Source: UBA3103 sp002365855 (GTDB lineage Bacteria; Bacillota; Desulfotomaculia; Desulfotomaculales; Pelotomaculaceae). From it: a stretch of DNA of 64,000 nucleotides. Location of the stretch: assembly GCA_030627625.1 (NCBI GenBank), contig DAOURR010000003.1, positions 1-64,000 on the forward strand. Reading direction: 5' to 3'. A program made the translations under genes and the position numbers. Below, in pieces: positions 1 to 8,698 of this stretch. The notes beneath the pieces are model-generated. The model had not been told where the DNA came from. It searched no databases and saw nothing but the letters and a program-made list of their open reading frames with translations. Each line of letters opens with the position of its first letter. Within the stretch, counting starts at the first letter, position 1.

Positions 1-1
1 A

Positions 2-121
2 AACTTTCCCCGTATCTGGGAAAACGCCACCGGCGATGAGCGCCGGGAGATTGTCACCAATACTGTAAAGGCAGTTAAAATCCGCAGTAATAACCGGGTG
101 GAAGTGGAATTTAACCTGTAG
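2..121 (+). CDS. C-terminal end of a probable large serine recombinase (partial)
   Basis: An open frame enters from the left edge and stops at TAG, giving 39 residues. The pattern of an aromatic/Trp start (IWENAT), a charged DERREIV segment and a hydrophobic/basic tail ending in VEVEFNL resembles the extreme C-terminus of large serine site-specific recombinases, which often end in a similar stretch. Family membership is an inference from a short tail and the catalytic domain lies outside the window. Its position just before hicBA and a truncated cotJC fits an integrase encoded beside one end of an integrated element. It could be another DNA-binding protein. Confidence 0.4.
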   Translation, partial: NFPRIWENATGDERREIVTNTVKAVKIRSNNRVEVEFNL

Positions 122-131
122 TTTTAATTCA

Positions 132-509
132 CTATTTTTTGGGAGCCGATGTTGGATAACCCACTCCCCGGGCAAGCTGGTAATTGATATATTGATTTAG
201 GCTGATGTTTTCTTCCCTGGCTTTTTCTGATAACACCCTGTGCAGGGATTTTGGCATGCGGATCCTGAGCTGGCCGGAAAAATCACCGGTTAAAGGCTCC
301 GGTACCGGGCGCCCCAGTTCCAAACAAGTTTCAAACCAGCATTTTTTTGCGTCGTTGATATTAAATATAGCTTCCTCAGGCGTTTCACCATCGGATATAC
401 AGCCTGGAAGCAGCGGTATTTCAGCAAACCAGCCGCCTCCTTCCTCACTGGTGAGCTTTCTTAGTTTGATTTCATAATTTAAGTTCAGGTAATAATTTAA
501 ATCTTTCAC
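132..509 (-). CDS. hicB: HicB-family antitoxin
   Basis: This 125-residue protein joins a HicB-like domain (about residues 15-65, with the typical WFAEIPLLPGC and ETPEEA segments) to a C-terminal ribbon-helix-helix region (about residues 82-115, RIRMPKSLHRVL through NQYINYQL). HicB antitoxins bind and silence the partner HicA mRNase and repress their own promoter through the C-terminal DNA-binding part. The GTG start lies inside the end of hicA, so the two are translationally coupled, with a GAGGGG ribosome-binding site upstream. The pair sits between a putative recombinase and a broken cotJC, consistent with a stabilising module on a mobile element. Confidence 0.85.
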   Translation of the reverse strand: MKDLNYYLNLNYEIKLRKLTSEEGGGWFAEIPLLPGCISDGETPEEAIFNINDAKKCWFETCLELGRPVPEPLTGDFSGQLRIRMPKSLHRVLSEKAREENISLNQYINYQLARGVGYPTSAPKK

Positions 510-772
510 AGTTTTTCTTCCCCTCCTTTTAAGCTTTCAATCATATTCAGGGCAAGCCTTACATAAATCGCCTTGACAGGCCTGGCTCTTGGGATTGAGA
601 TTATGTCAAGAAGTTCCCGATGGTAGTAAACATAATGGCTGGAACCCTTGCCCGGCTGCCTGCATTTAAAGCCGTACTGCTTAAGCACCTTGTCCAGTTC
701 ATTAAAGTCAACGTCTTTTGGATTGCGTGCTATTTTAGCATATAGCTTGTTGAATTTGGTCAACAAAACCAC
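506..772 (-). CDS. hicA: HicA-family mRNA interferase toxin
   Basis: The 88-residue protein carries the HicA double-stranded-RNA-binding-like fold signature: VDFNELDKVLKQYGF followed by GKGSSHYVYYH, in which His46 is the expected catalytic residue, then a PRARPVKAIYVR segment. HicA toxins cleave mRNA and stop growth until neutralised by HicB. It is the first gene of the pair and its end overlaps hicB by four bases. The GTG start is weakly supported and translation might begin a few codons later (TTG). Nothing looks disrupted, so the toxin is likely functional. Confidence 0.82.
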   Translation of the reverse strand: MVLLTKFNKLYAKIARNPKDVDFNELDKVLKQYGFKCRQPGKGSSHYVYYHRELLDIISIPRARPVKAIYVRLALNMIESLKGGEEKL

Positions 773-861
773 CGCCCGTACTTATGGTATCATATATGGA
801 ACCACCTATCAAGAGGACGATCATTTTAGGACTGAAAACCAGCTATTAGGAATTTTTGGAA

Positions 862-960
862 TAACATTATCATAAACCTTTACTCATGATAACATTAAGG
901 TTAAAAATTATATTGATGAACTCATGAGCATTACTTCTCATATCAACAGATAAGCAACGC
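862..960. other. Candidate element/chromosome junction (attachment-site region)
   Basis: Homology to CotJC starts suddenly at about base 956, while the in-frame codons just upstream (920-955) do not resemble the family, so the boundary of the foreign DNA should lie close to 940-960. An imperfect inverted repeat (arms 862-873 and 886-897, 10 of 12 matching) sits just outside it. Calling this an attachment site is inference; the matching other end would be beyond the left edge. Confidence 0.35.
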
Positions 961-1372
961 TAAAGGGCTGCTTACTGATATAGGCACTGAAGAGCTGGCC
1001 CATTGGGAGATAGTGGCCACGATGATTTACAAGCTGGTGAAGGACGTGCCGGCGAAACAGCTGCGGGCTGCAGGCTTGGGAGAGCATTTTGCGCAGCATG
1101 ACCGGGCGGTTTACCCGGCAGACGCCGCCGGGGTACCCTGGACGGCAGCCTATATCCAGGCTACCGGGGACCCCGTCACCGACCTGACCGAGGATATGGC
1201 CGCTGAACAAAAAGCCAGGACCACCTATGAGCACTTGATCCAGCTCACCGACGATGCCGGCGTCAAAGATACCTTGAGGTTTTTAAGGGAGAGGGAAGTT
1301 GTCCACTTCCAACGCTTCGGAGAGGCTCTGAACGATGTGCAGGCCCTGCTCGCGTCAAAGAAGCTTTATTAA
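956..1372 (+). pseudogene. cotJC: 5'-truncated cotJC, spore-coat manganese catalase family
   Basis: The frame from base 956 encodes NAKGLLTDIGTEELAHWEIV and then runs to the end of the CotJC family (AAGVPWTAAYIQ, AAEQKARTTYEHL, LRFLREREVVHF). CotJC is a spore-coat protein of the dimanganese catalase family, normally about 190 residues; here roughly the first 52 are missing, including the first helix of the di-metal four-helix bundle. No proper start or ribosome-binding site serves the fragment; GTG 1013 would remove still more. Codons are intact to the normal stop, with no frameshift, which suggests either recent interruption or a gene rebuilt by excision of an inserted element. The missing 5' part should be sought left of the window. 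Confidence 0.8.
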
Positions 1373-1450
1373 AACCTTCAAATCATGCTTTGATATCGTG
1401 GCAAGGACCCCGGCGCTGCAAATGCGCCAGGGTCTTTATCATGTACCTGT

Positions 1451-1491
1451 CGCACAGGGTCGCACAGGGGTACGGTTCTCGTGTGCGCGTA
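1451..1491. repeat. Hairpin repeat with ACGGTTCT core, copy 1
   Basis: The sequence has 6-bp arms CGCACA and TGTGCG around a GGGGTACGGTTCTCG loop, preceded by a direct duplication of CGCACAGGG. A near-identical element lies at 9222-9251 and relatives with the same core at 10001-10349. The rest of the 305-base gap (1373-1677) shows no convincing gene. Confidence 0.7.
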
Positions 1492-1677
1492 CAGTTCTTT
1501 TATCATGAGAGGTACATGTAATGGAAACCGCGGTTGGTGTTCGTTCAAATGCTGTTCCAATCCCTTCTCATTAGCGCCAGGATCACCTGATCACGGAAGT
1601 CCCCCTGGGTAAATTCGAAGGGTAAAACGAGCGGTTTCCAGATCCAATAACCGGTTCACAATGTTTCCTCATTCGTA

Positions 1678-2445
1678 TTAAAGTTTAAAAGAGGGTTCTT
1701 TGGCCAAAGATGCGATTAGCTCCTTTGCAAGTTCTTCACCTTCAGGTTCCCCGCTGATAACGAGCCATACCGAGCCTTCCGCCCCACAGACACCACCCCC
1801 CGCTACAAGTTCAGCGGTTGCGCCGGTAAGGATGGAAATAGCCTCGATTTCACTGACGACCTCCCCCGGAACCGGCAGCAGCCTTGCCCCGTGAGCACCC
1901 GGCGTATTTAGTTTTGTTGCCAGCTCATCAAGACTGCCTGAAATGCGCTTCTCCAATCCAACCGGTAAAAGCAGGCGCACCCGCCTACCGGCAACAGCCT
2001 GCATCGAAGCTCCTATTGTGCCGCCCCGGCGATCACCGATGAGAATAGCGGCCCGCCTGTGCGACAGGTCTAAAGAATTTGCGCCTTTCAAGATAACGTC
2101 GCCTTCCTTCAGATCGTCAACGATATCGAAGATGGTTTTTCCCTGCTGCCATTCGCCCTTAACAATTACCACATCACCGGGAAATCCTGTTTCATCCGGA
2201 AGCCTGCCCGTTTCAGTCGCGGGCATGTGGGGAGGAAGTGTTATGCCGCGAAAAAACCGCCGCCGGCTAAATCCTTTTGATTGACCGGCCAGCGCCAGTA
2301 CCTCCTCGGCAACGTAGCCGTTTGTGGTTCCCGCGATAATGACAATAGTCCCGGACCGGAGAGCCGCCTGCACAGCGGGATGGGCCGCCACTGCCCTGGC
2401 GATCAGCCTCTTGCCCGCCGCTGGTGTGAGAACAACCTGAAACAT
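1678..2445 (-). CDS. Conserved hypothetical protein, 255 aa
   Basis: I do not recognise a named family. The protein is soluble-looking, has no signal peptide, and is rich in glycine turns, with GTTNGYVAEE near residue 40, a GDVVIVKGEW strand, LIGDRRGGTIGASM near 137-150 and AGGGVCGAEGSVWLV near the C-terminus. The two Gly-rich segments, the repeated hydrophobic strands and a region listing SGSLDELATKLNTPG suggest a two-domain alpha/beta protein that may bind a nucleotide or cofactor, but this is speculation. The ATG start has a good GAAGAGGGGAAG ribosome-binding site. It stands alone, with no operon partner in sight. Confidence 0.7.
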   Translation of the reverse strand: MFQVVLTPAAGKRLIARAVAAHPAVQAALRSGTIVIIAGTTNGYVAEEVLALAGQSKGFSRRRFFRGITLPPHMPATETGRLPDETGFPGDVVIVKGEWQQGKTIFDIVDDLKEGDVILKGANSLDLSHRRAAILIGDRRGGTIGASMQAVAGRRVRLLLPVGLEKRISGSLDELATKLNTPGAHGARLLPVPGEVVSEIEAISILTGATAELVAGGGVCGAEGSVWLVISGEPEGEELAKELIASLAKEPSFKL

Positions 2446-2609
2446 GCTCTTCCCCTCTTCCTTTTCAAAAAATGACTGGCTTAAATCTATATAACTCGGG
2501 TTCCTGTCTTGTGATATTCACTAAATCCTGTCGAAACTGAGCCTGATGATCAGAATCTGTTCCTCTAAGCAAAATAATGCACGCATATTAACTCGCCTCT
2601 TTAGAATAA

Positions 2610-3341
2610 TCATCCCACCAACGGTTTCCTGCCTTCTACTATTGCTACTACTCCACCACATAAGTTTAGATAACGAGTTTCAATTAATCCGGCTTTTGCA
2701 AATATGCCGGCCAACTCTTTTTGATGCACAAAAGCCTTTGCAGAATCATGGAAATAATCGTAAGCCTTTTTATTGCCGGAGAACAGCTTCCCCATAGCAG
2801 GAATCACCCTGTTAAAACACAGCCAGTATATTTCCTTGAAGACCGGTGTCATTGGCTGAGCCATGTCAAGTGATATTACCTTTCCTCCCGGTTTAACAAC
2901 ACGTACCATTTCCTGAACTGCTTTAAAAATATCAGGAACATTGCGCAATCCCCATCCCACGGTTGCACAATCAAACACATTGTTCTCAAACGGCAAGTCC
3001 ATGGCATCTCCCTGAATAAACTGTATGCTTTCCTTAAATTCAAAGTCCCTTATGTTTTGCCAGGCGACATCTATCATGTTCTCTGAAAAGTCAAGCCCTG
3101 TTATTCTTCCCGCTGATCCTGCCGCCCGTGCCTGCTCCATCGTCAGCATCCCAGTTCCGCAGCAGACATCCAGCCCTATTCCGCCTTCTTTGAGTTCAGA
3201 GCGTTTAACCACCAGCCTCCGCCAGGACTTATCCAAACCAAACGTAATAAGTTTATTAATCAAATCGTAATCCTTGGCTATAGAATTAAACGTCTCTTGA
3301 ACGTACTTCGCCTTACTCTCTTTATCGGGTAAATAAGCCAA
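2610..3341 (-). CDS. menG: Demethylmenaquinone methyltransferase (MenG/UbiE)
   Basis: This class I SAM-dependent methyltransferase would methylate demethylmenaquinone to menaquinone, the last step of quinone synthesis. The N-terminus (VQETFNSIAKDYDLINKLITFGLDKSWR) is diagnostic of UbiE/MenG; the SAM-binding loop is LDVCCGTGMLT, followed by LDFSENMI, GDAMDLPF and the VGWGLRNVPD motif. The C-terminus ends in YLNLCGGVVAIVEGRKP as in the family. A TTG at 3341 with GGAGGG seven bases upstream gives 243 residues and is preferred over an ATG at 3371 that has no ribosome-binding site. No other men genes are nearby. Confidence 0.88.
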   Translation of the reverse strand: MAYLPDKESKAKYVQETFNSIAKDYDLINKLITFGLDKSWRRLVVKRSELKEGGIGLDVCCGTGMLTMEQARAAGSAGRITGLDFSENMIDVAWQNIRDFEFKESIQFIQGDAMDLPFENNVFDCATVGWGLRNVPDIFKAVQEMVRVVKPGGKVISLDMAQPMTPVFKEIYWLCFNRVIPAMGKLFSGNKKAYDYFHDSAKAFVHQKELAGIFAKAGLIETRYLNLCGGVVAIVEGRKPLVG

Positions 3342-3538
3342 AAAGATGCCCTCCAGTTGTCGCGGCCTCATTATTTATAAAAATAGTTTTATATCTATTT
3401 TATCTTCCCATAAGAAGAAAAGACAGTTACGGTCAATCGAATTTTTTACTTTTTAACAACATTACCCAGGAGTTCATAACACCCAAAAGACCACTCAAAT
3501 CTGCCGCTTGAAACATATTGATAGTAGCTATCTTCCTT

Positions 3539-4078
3539 TTAGTTTAACGACCTGTCCTCGCTATAGTTCTCATACATTACTGTATCCTCAAGCGGTTTTC
3601 TCTCGGTTTTATGGCGGTCAGGGCTCAAAAAGCCCTTGGCAGGATAACCTAAGATAAGTAATGCAGTTGGCTCAATGTATTCGGGTATGTTAAATTCTTT
3701 TTTTATAATTTTTGGATCAAACAATCCCACCATTACGCTTCCAATATTCAATTCCCTTGCAGCCAGCATTATGTGGTCACAAATAATACCAATATCTAAA
3801 TCACCCGAACATTTCTCGTCAAAGGGCCGTATTAAAGGATTCCTTTTATCCTGACATACAATAAGGATACATTGAGAACCGAAAGTTTGATATGCTTTTT
3901 GAACTCTGAGAATATTATCCGGCTGTTGAACAATAATAATACGCTGTGGTTGCTTATTGCAAGCGGTTGGCGCCACACGTCCGGCAGATAAAATCCGGTC
4001 AAGATCATCTTTGTCTATTTTTTTATCTGTAAACCCTCGTGTAGTACACCGTTGTTTTGCTAATTCTAAAAAATCCAT
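3539..4078 (-). CDS. Nitroreductase-family flavoprotein
   Basis: The 179-residue protein has nitroreductase-fold features: an early FMN-phosphate-binding RCTTRGFTDKKID segment, APTACNKQPQRI near residue 38, and a C-terminal LILGYPAKG followed by RKPLEDTV. Such enzymes use FMN and NAD(P)H to reduce nitro compounds, quinones or other acceptors; the substrate cannot be told from sequence. The ATG at 4078 is preceded by GGAGGAATTTCAAG, so the 24 additional in-frame residues upstream are not considered part of the protein. It is monocistronic between divergently oriented neighbours. Confidence 0.85.
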   Translation of the reverse strand: MDFLELAKQRCTTRGFTDKKIDKDDLDRILSAGRVAPTACNKQPQRIIIVQQPDNILRVQKAYQTFGSQCILIVCQDKRNPLIRPFDEKCSGDLDIGIICDHIMLAARELNIGSVMVGLFDPKIIKKEFNIPEYIEPTALLILGYPAKGFLSPDRHKTERKPLEDTVMYENYSEDRSLN

Positions 4079-4367
4079 CTTGAAATTCCTCCGTGCGCAA
4101 AATATCTTTCCTCTTATAGTTTCTTCTTTTATAACTTGCTCAATCCGCACCGGGACGGCACAGCATGTTTTCCCTTTTCGATAATAAAATATGCAATTCC
4201 TGCATATTAAAAATTAGCCACTCTTCTTCTTAAAATGGCTATTTCTGACAAGCCAATGACTATTGCCCGCTCAATGGTTTCCTACATCTTTTCATCCAAG
4301 AATATAGTTCGTTTATTAAGAAAAAATATAAATGTAATATTTCATATTCTCCAAAGGGGTAAGTTAT

Positions 4368-7019
4368 TTGAACCCATATATGCTTTATTTCAATGAGATA
4401 GACAGCGCCCTTTTGCCTGATGTCGGGGGAAAAGGCGCCAACCTGGGAGAAATGAGCAAGGCCGGATTTCCCGTGCCCCGGGGATTTTGTATTACAACAA
4501 GCGCTTACAAGGAGTTCACCGTGGCAAGCCATGAGATGAATGAACTGCTGGATTTGCTGGATAAGCTGCGGCCGGATCAACTGGATGAAATCAGCAGGCT
4601 GGGCCAACGGATCCGGAACCACCTGGAGTCCGTTGCCATACCCGAAATGGTTAAATCAGCGATCATCGAAGGGTGGCAGAAGTTGGGGGAAGATCGGGAA
4701 TACGCCGTCCGGTCCAGTGCCACAGCGGAAGATTTGCCGACGGCATCTTTTGCCGGCCAGCAGGAGACCTACTTGAATGTGAAAGGCACGGATCAATTGC
4801 TGCAGGCCGTGCGGAAATGCTGGGCTTCGCTGTTTACCGACCGGTCCATTGTCTATCGCGCCAGAAACGGTTTTGCCCACCGGGCGGTATTTTTATCGGT
4901 GGTGGTGCAGCGGATGGTTTTTCCCGAAGTGTCGGGAATTATGTTTACGGCCGATCCGGTAACCGGCAACCGCAGGACCGTGTCCATTGACGCGAGTTTC
5001 GGCCTGGGGGAAGCGCTGGTCTCCGGCATCGTCTCGGCCGATTTATACCAGGTCAAATCAGATAAATTGACCAAAAAGCAGATCGCCAAAAAAGAAGTCG
5101 CCATCTATGCCAGGCCGGAGGGCGGCACAGACAAAGTAAAGCTTACTGGCGACAGGCAGACGGCGCCGTCTTTGTCTGACGAACAGGCGGTCAGGCTGGC
5201 CCGGATGGGACGGAGCATAGAAAAACATTTCGGCTGCCCGCAGGATATTGAGTGGTGCCTGGCTGACGGCGAAATATTCATTTTGCAGAGCCGGCCGGTT
5301 ACCACCCTCTACCCCGTTCCGCCGGCAGAAACCGGTGATCAGGTCCGTCTTTTCCTGTCATTCGGTCATGTGCAGATGATGACTGAAGCCATAAAGCCCC
5401 TGGGGATATCGGTGCTGAGGACTTTTATCCCTCTGGGCAAAAGTTCGCCGCTGGGAGAGAGCGACTTCCTGGTGGAAGCCGGCGGAAGACTGTATTCTGA
5501 CGTGATCACCCGGCTGCTGGAGTATCCACAGTTAAGGAAACAGCTGCCCAAATTACTGCTCAACGTGGATGAATTATTCAGCCGGGCGGTGCGGGAATTC
5601 GTGGAGAGAGAAGAGTTTCAAACAGCAGCGCGCCCCGGCAAAAGAATAAAGTTCACTTTGGTAAGAAAAGCCTTTCCGACGGTGTTCTCTATTCTAAAAA
5701 ATATCCTGTACCGTGAGAACGACCAGGCCATTGATATGATGAACCAGTTCATCACCGAAAAAGTCGATAAAAACAGAAAATTACTTCTGGAAGTGTCCGG
5801 CCCGGACAGGATCACGCGGATTCAGGAAATGCTGCACACCATACTGCCGATGGCTATTGCGAAGATTGCCCAATATTTACCGACCGCGATTATCACATAC
5901 AAGCTCATTGAAAACCTATCCCGCAGGTGGCTGGGCGACACGGCCGAGTTGGGCGGCATCAGCAAGTCCCCGCCGGGTAATGTGACGACTGAAATGGGGC
6001 TGGCGCTGGGGGATATGGCCGACGAGGTGCGAGACCATCCGGCTGTGATCAAATACCTGGTAAAGGCGTCTGACGATACGTTTTTTGAGGACCTGAAGGC
6101 TGTTCCCGGCGGTGAAAAAGTCCTGCCTGTTTTCCTGGGTTTCTTCGACCGGTATGGGATGCGGGGGACGGGGGAAATAGATGTAACCCGGCCGCACTGG
6201 CAAGAGGTCCCGACCCAGCTGGTCCCCGCTATTCTTGGTCACATCAGAGGCGTTAGGCCCGGGCAGCACCGCCTTGATTTCCTGGCAGGCAAAAAGGAGG
6301 CCGAATTTGCCGCCTGCAGGCTGGTGGATCGTCTGCGGAAAAAGCCCCTGGGCTTCTTTAAAGCCATGGTCATGCGGCGGCTGATCAAGGTCCACCGCTC
6401 CTTGATCGGGATCAGGGAACACCCCAAATATTTCATTGTGCAGAATTTCGATCTGATCAAGCAGGCCATCTTGCAGGAGGGCGCCGGGCTGGCCGCCGAT
6501 GGAATCCTTGAGCATCCGGAAGAAGTATTCTGGTTGTCACTGCGGGAAATCAAGGAAGTGATAGAAACGCAGCGTTTGGACCGCGATATGATCACCAGGC
6601 GCAAAGAAAAATTCCAGCGCGATGAAAAGCTGACCCCTCCCCGGGCCATAACCAGCGAGGGAGAAATCATCACCGCCAAACCGGGAGCCCACGTGCCGCC
6701 GGGCGCGCTGGCCGGGAGCCCGGTGTCGGCCGGAACAGTCGAGGGCCGCGCCCGGGTGATACTAAAATTAGGAGAGGCTAAGATGGATAAGGGTGATATA
6801 CTGGTGGCGCCTTACACCGACCCGGGTTGGACACCGTTATTCCCGCTGGCGGCCGGCCTGGTGACAGAAGTCGGCGGCCTCATGACCCACGGCGCGGTGG
6901 TGGCCCGTGAATACGGCCTTCCAGCAGTGGTAGGCGTAGAAAACGCGACCCACAAAATCCGGGACGGTCAGAAGATACGAGTGGATGGTACTCAGGGGTT
7001 TGTGGAAATTCTTAAGTAA
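4368..7019 (+). CDS. rph: Rifampicin phosphotransferase-like PEP-synthase-fold enzyme
   Basis: At 883 residues the protein has the three-part layout of rifamycin phosphotransferases: an N-terminal ATP-binding domain (about 1-320; VGGKGANLGEM, RSSATAEDLPTASFAGQQET, IEWCLADGEIFILQSRPV), a central drug-binding-like region, and a C-terminal swivelling His domain (about 780-883). The catalytic His is His841 in GGLMTHGAVVARE; the THGAVVARE form is typical of Rph rather than PEP synthase, which usually has HAAI. Known members inactivate rifampicin using ATP. It starts at TTG with AAAGGGG eight bases upstream. It could instead be a PEP-utilising enzyme with another substrate; no resistance cluster surrounds it. 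Confidence 0.75.
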   Translation: MNPYMLYFNEIDSALLPDVGGKGANLGEMSKAGFPVPRGFCITTSAYKEFTVASHEMNELLDLLDKLRPDQLDEISRLGQRIRNHLESVAIPEMVKSAIIEGWQKLGEDREYAVRSSATAEDLPTASFAGQQETYLNVKGTDQLLQAVRKCWASLFTDRSIVYRARNGFAHRAVFLSVVVQRMVFPEVSGIMFTADPVTGNRRTVSIDASFGLGEALVSGIVSADLYQVKSDKLTKKQIAKKEVAIYARPEGGTDKVKLTGDRQTAPSLSDEQAVRLARMGRSIEKHFGCPQDIEWCLADGEIFILQSRPVTTLYPVPPAETGDQVRLFLSFGHVQMMTEAIKPLGISVLRTFIPLGKSSPLGESDFLVEAGGRLYSDVITRLLEYPQLRKQLPKLLLNVDELFSRAVREFVEREEFQTAARPGKRIKFTLVRKAFPTVFSILKNILYRENDQAIDMMNQFITEKVDKNRKLLLEVSGPDRITRIQEMLHTILPMAIAKIAQYLPTAIITYKLIENLSRRWLGDTAELGGISKSPPGNVTTEMGLALGDMADEVRDHPAVIKYLVKASDDTFFEDLKAVPGGEKVLPVFLGFFDRYGMRGTGEIDVTRPHWQEVPTQLVPAILGHIRGVRPGQHRLDFLAGKKEAEFAACRLVDRLRKKPLGFFKAMVMRRLIKVHRSLIGIREHPKYFIVQNFDLIKQAILQEGAGLAADGILEHPEEVFWLSLREIKEVIETQRLDRDMITRRKEKFQRDEKLTPPRAITSEGEIITAKPGAHVPPGALAGSPVSAGTVEGRARVILKLGEAKMDKGDILVAPYTDPGWTPLFPLAAGLVTEVGGLMTHGAVVAREYGLPAVVGVENATHKIRDGQKIRVDGTQGFVEILK

Positions 7020-7173
7020 AAAAAGGAACAAGCGGGTTTTTCTTATAGCTGCGAAACTGGTGAAATAAACAGGATCGAAGCTTTTATTTTTGATACGGGA
7101 GGAAAATATCAGAGCACTGGAAGACAGGGTAAAAGCTCCCTGACCCGTCTAAAGGCGGGCGATTAAAGATTTA

Positions 7174-7635
7174 TTAATATCTATGCTTAAAACGTTTATC
7201 TGCCTGTATCCCGCCGCGGGAACCCAGTATTTGAGACCAAACCATTCCTTTAATAAATTCTCGCTGGCTTATTCCGTCGTCAAACAGTTCCGGGCCGTCA
7301 CAGCGCCCGTAAAGCTCCTGGAGGGAGTCAATATTTTTGCCGCGACCGGCACGGCGCTCCCTGGCTGGTTCTACCTGTCTTCCTTTATGTCCGGAATCAT
7401 TGCTGACTGTAGTTAACTCACCGCCACGACTGGCCGGATATTCCGGCAAGTTCAACCCCGGCCCGCTTTCGCCCGGCTCGCCTGCAGGAGTACTTTCAAG
7501 AAACAGGTCCTCCGAGTTGAAGGGCAACTCATCCAGGAACGCATCAGATTTGCCCCGGGATTCGTAACGCTTCATCAGGAGCCTGACACTCCTTAAGATA
7601 ATTATCCCCATAAGAACAAGCCAAATATATTTCAC
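7174..7635 (-). CDS. Small membrane-anchored hypothetical protein downstream of floA
   Basis: The 153-residue product begins with a single hydrophobic segment (about residues 3-20, IWLVLMGIIILRSVRLLM) followed by a basic stretch, so the remainder should face the cytoplasm. Residues 25-110 are low-complexity and charged; the last 45 residues (SLQELYGRCDGPELF, FIKGMVWSQILGSR) look more ordered. I recognise no family. It follows floA by 25 bases in the same direction and may form a three-gene unit with nfeD and floA. The GTG start is supported only weakly by AAGGGCG upstream. Confidence 0.6.
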   Translation of the reverse strand: MKYIWLVLMGIIILRSVRLLMKRYESRGKSDAFLDELPFNSEDLFLESTPAGEPGESGPGLNLPEYPASRGGELTTVSNDSGHKGRQVEPARERRAGRGKNIDSLQELYGRCDGPELFDDGISQREFIKGMVWSQILGSRGGIQADKRFKHRY

Positions 7636-7660
7636 AGCAACACGCCCTTAGCATTACTTT

Positions 7661-8665
7661 TTATCTGTCAGGCAGTACTGGACCGCTTTCTCCCTTGCCC
7701 TGGCCCATCTTTGAAAGCGAGTCGCGCATGTGGGTGTCCGCCAGAATGTTTTTCAGATTGTAATAATCCATTACTCCAAGATTACCCTGGCGCAGGGCAT
7801 CGGCCATAGCCAGAGGTACTTGAGCCTCTGCCTCAACCACCTTGGCACGCATTTCCTGAACGGACGCTTTCATCTCCTGCTCCCTGGCCACCGCCATGGC
7901 TCTTCGTTCCTCCGCCTTGGCCTGGGCAATCTGCTTGTCCGCCTCAGCCTGGTCGGTTTGCAGCTGCGCCCCGATATTTCGCCCAACGTCCACATCAGCG
8001 ATATCAATTGACAGAATCTCAAAGGCCGTTCCGGCGTCAAGCCCCTTGCTCAAGACAGTCCGGGAAATCAAGTCGGGATTTTCCAGTACGTGCTTGTGGC
8101 TTTCCGCGCTTCCCACGGTTGTAACCACGCCCTCACCAACCCTGGCCAGAATAGTTTCTTCGCCTGCGCCGCCAACTAAACGTTCGATATTGGCCCGTAC
8201 GGTCACCCTGGCGATAACTTTTACCTCTATGCCGTCTTTGGCCACCGCTGATATTAACGGAGTCTCGATCACCTTGGGATTCACGCTCATCTGCACAGCC
8301 TGAAAGACTTCCCTGCCGGCCAGGTCGATAGCCGCCGCCCGCTCGAAAAGCAGTGGTATAGCCGCCCGCTCCGCGGCAATTAAAGCGTTGACTACCCTGT
8401 CCACATTGCCTCCGGCCAGGTAATGCGCTTCAAGCTGGTTTACGCTGATATTAAGGCCGGCCTTGTCGGATTTAATCAGCGGGTTGACGATCCTGGTTGG
8501 CGGCACCCTCCGTAAGCGCATGCCGATAAGGGTAATTATGCCCACCCTAACCCCGGCCGCCAGGGCTGAAATCCATAAGCCAACAGGAACAAAGCTAAAA
8601 ATTACAACAACACCGATCAAAATTAAAAAAACGAGTAATAGAGTTGCAATAGATCCGGCGCCCAT
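7661..8665 (-). CDS. floA: Flotillin-like protein FloA
   Basis: FloA scaffolds functional membrane microdomains that help organise signalling and secretion proteins. The 334-residue protein has an N-terminal membrane segment (LLLVFLILIGVVVIFSFVPV), an SPFH-type domain with RMRRVPP-like and NQLEAHYLAGGNVDRVV segments, a long alanine/glutamate-rich coiled coil (about 225-300) and the conserved tail MDYYNLKNILADTHMR. Of several clustered starts, ATG 8665 has AAGGAG eight bases upstream. The gene lies 33 bases after nfeD, the usual partner in Bacillus (yqeZ-yqfA). Confidence 0.92.
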   Translation of the reverse strand: MGAGSIATLLLVFLILIGVVVIFSFVPVGLWISALAAGVRVGIITLIGMRLRRVPPTRIVNPLIKSDKAGLNISVNQLEAHYLAGGNVDRVVNALIAAERAAIPLLFERAAAIDLAGREVFQAVQMSVNPKVIETPLISAVAKDGIEVKVIARVTVRANIERLVGGAGEETILARVGEGVVTTVGSAESHKHVLENPDLISRTVLSKGLDAGTAFEILSIDIADVDVGRNIGAQLQTDQAEADKQIAQAKAEERRAMAVAREQEMKASVQEMRAKVVEAEAQVPLAMADALRQGNLGVMDYYNLKNILADTHMRDSLSKMGQGKGESGPVLPDR

Positions 8666-8698
8666 ATTCATCACTCCTTCAAATATTTATCAGTCAGA

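Noticed and set aside
1378..1560. 60-residue minus-strand frame
   Set aside because: It crosses a hairpin repeat, lacks a ribosome-binding site and has an unconvincing composition.
4260..4622. 120-residue minus-strand frame at the start of rph
   Set aside because: It is antisense to the conserved N-terminal ATP-binding domain of rph and shows no family features.
7120..7165. Hairpin CCCGTC-TAAA-GGCGGG as rph terminator
   Set aside because: No T tract follows and the stem is weak, so I do not list it as a terminator.
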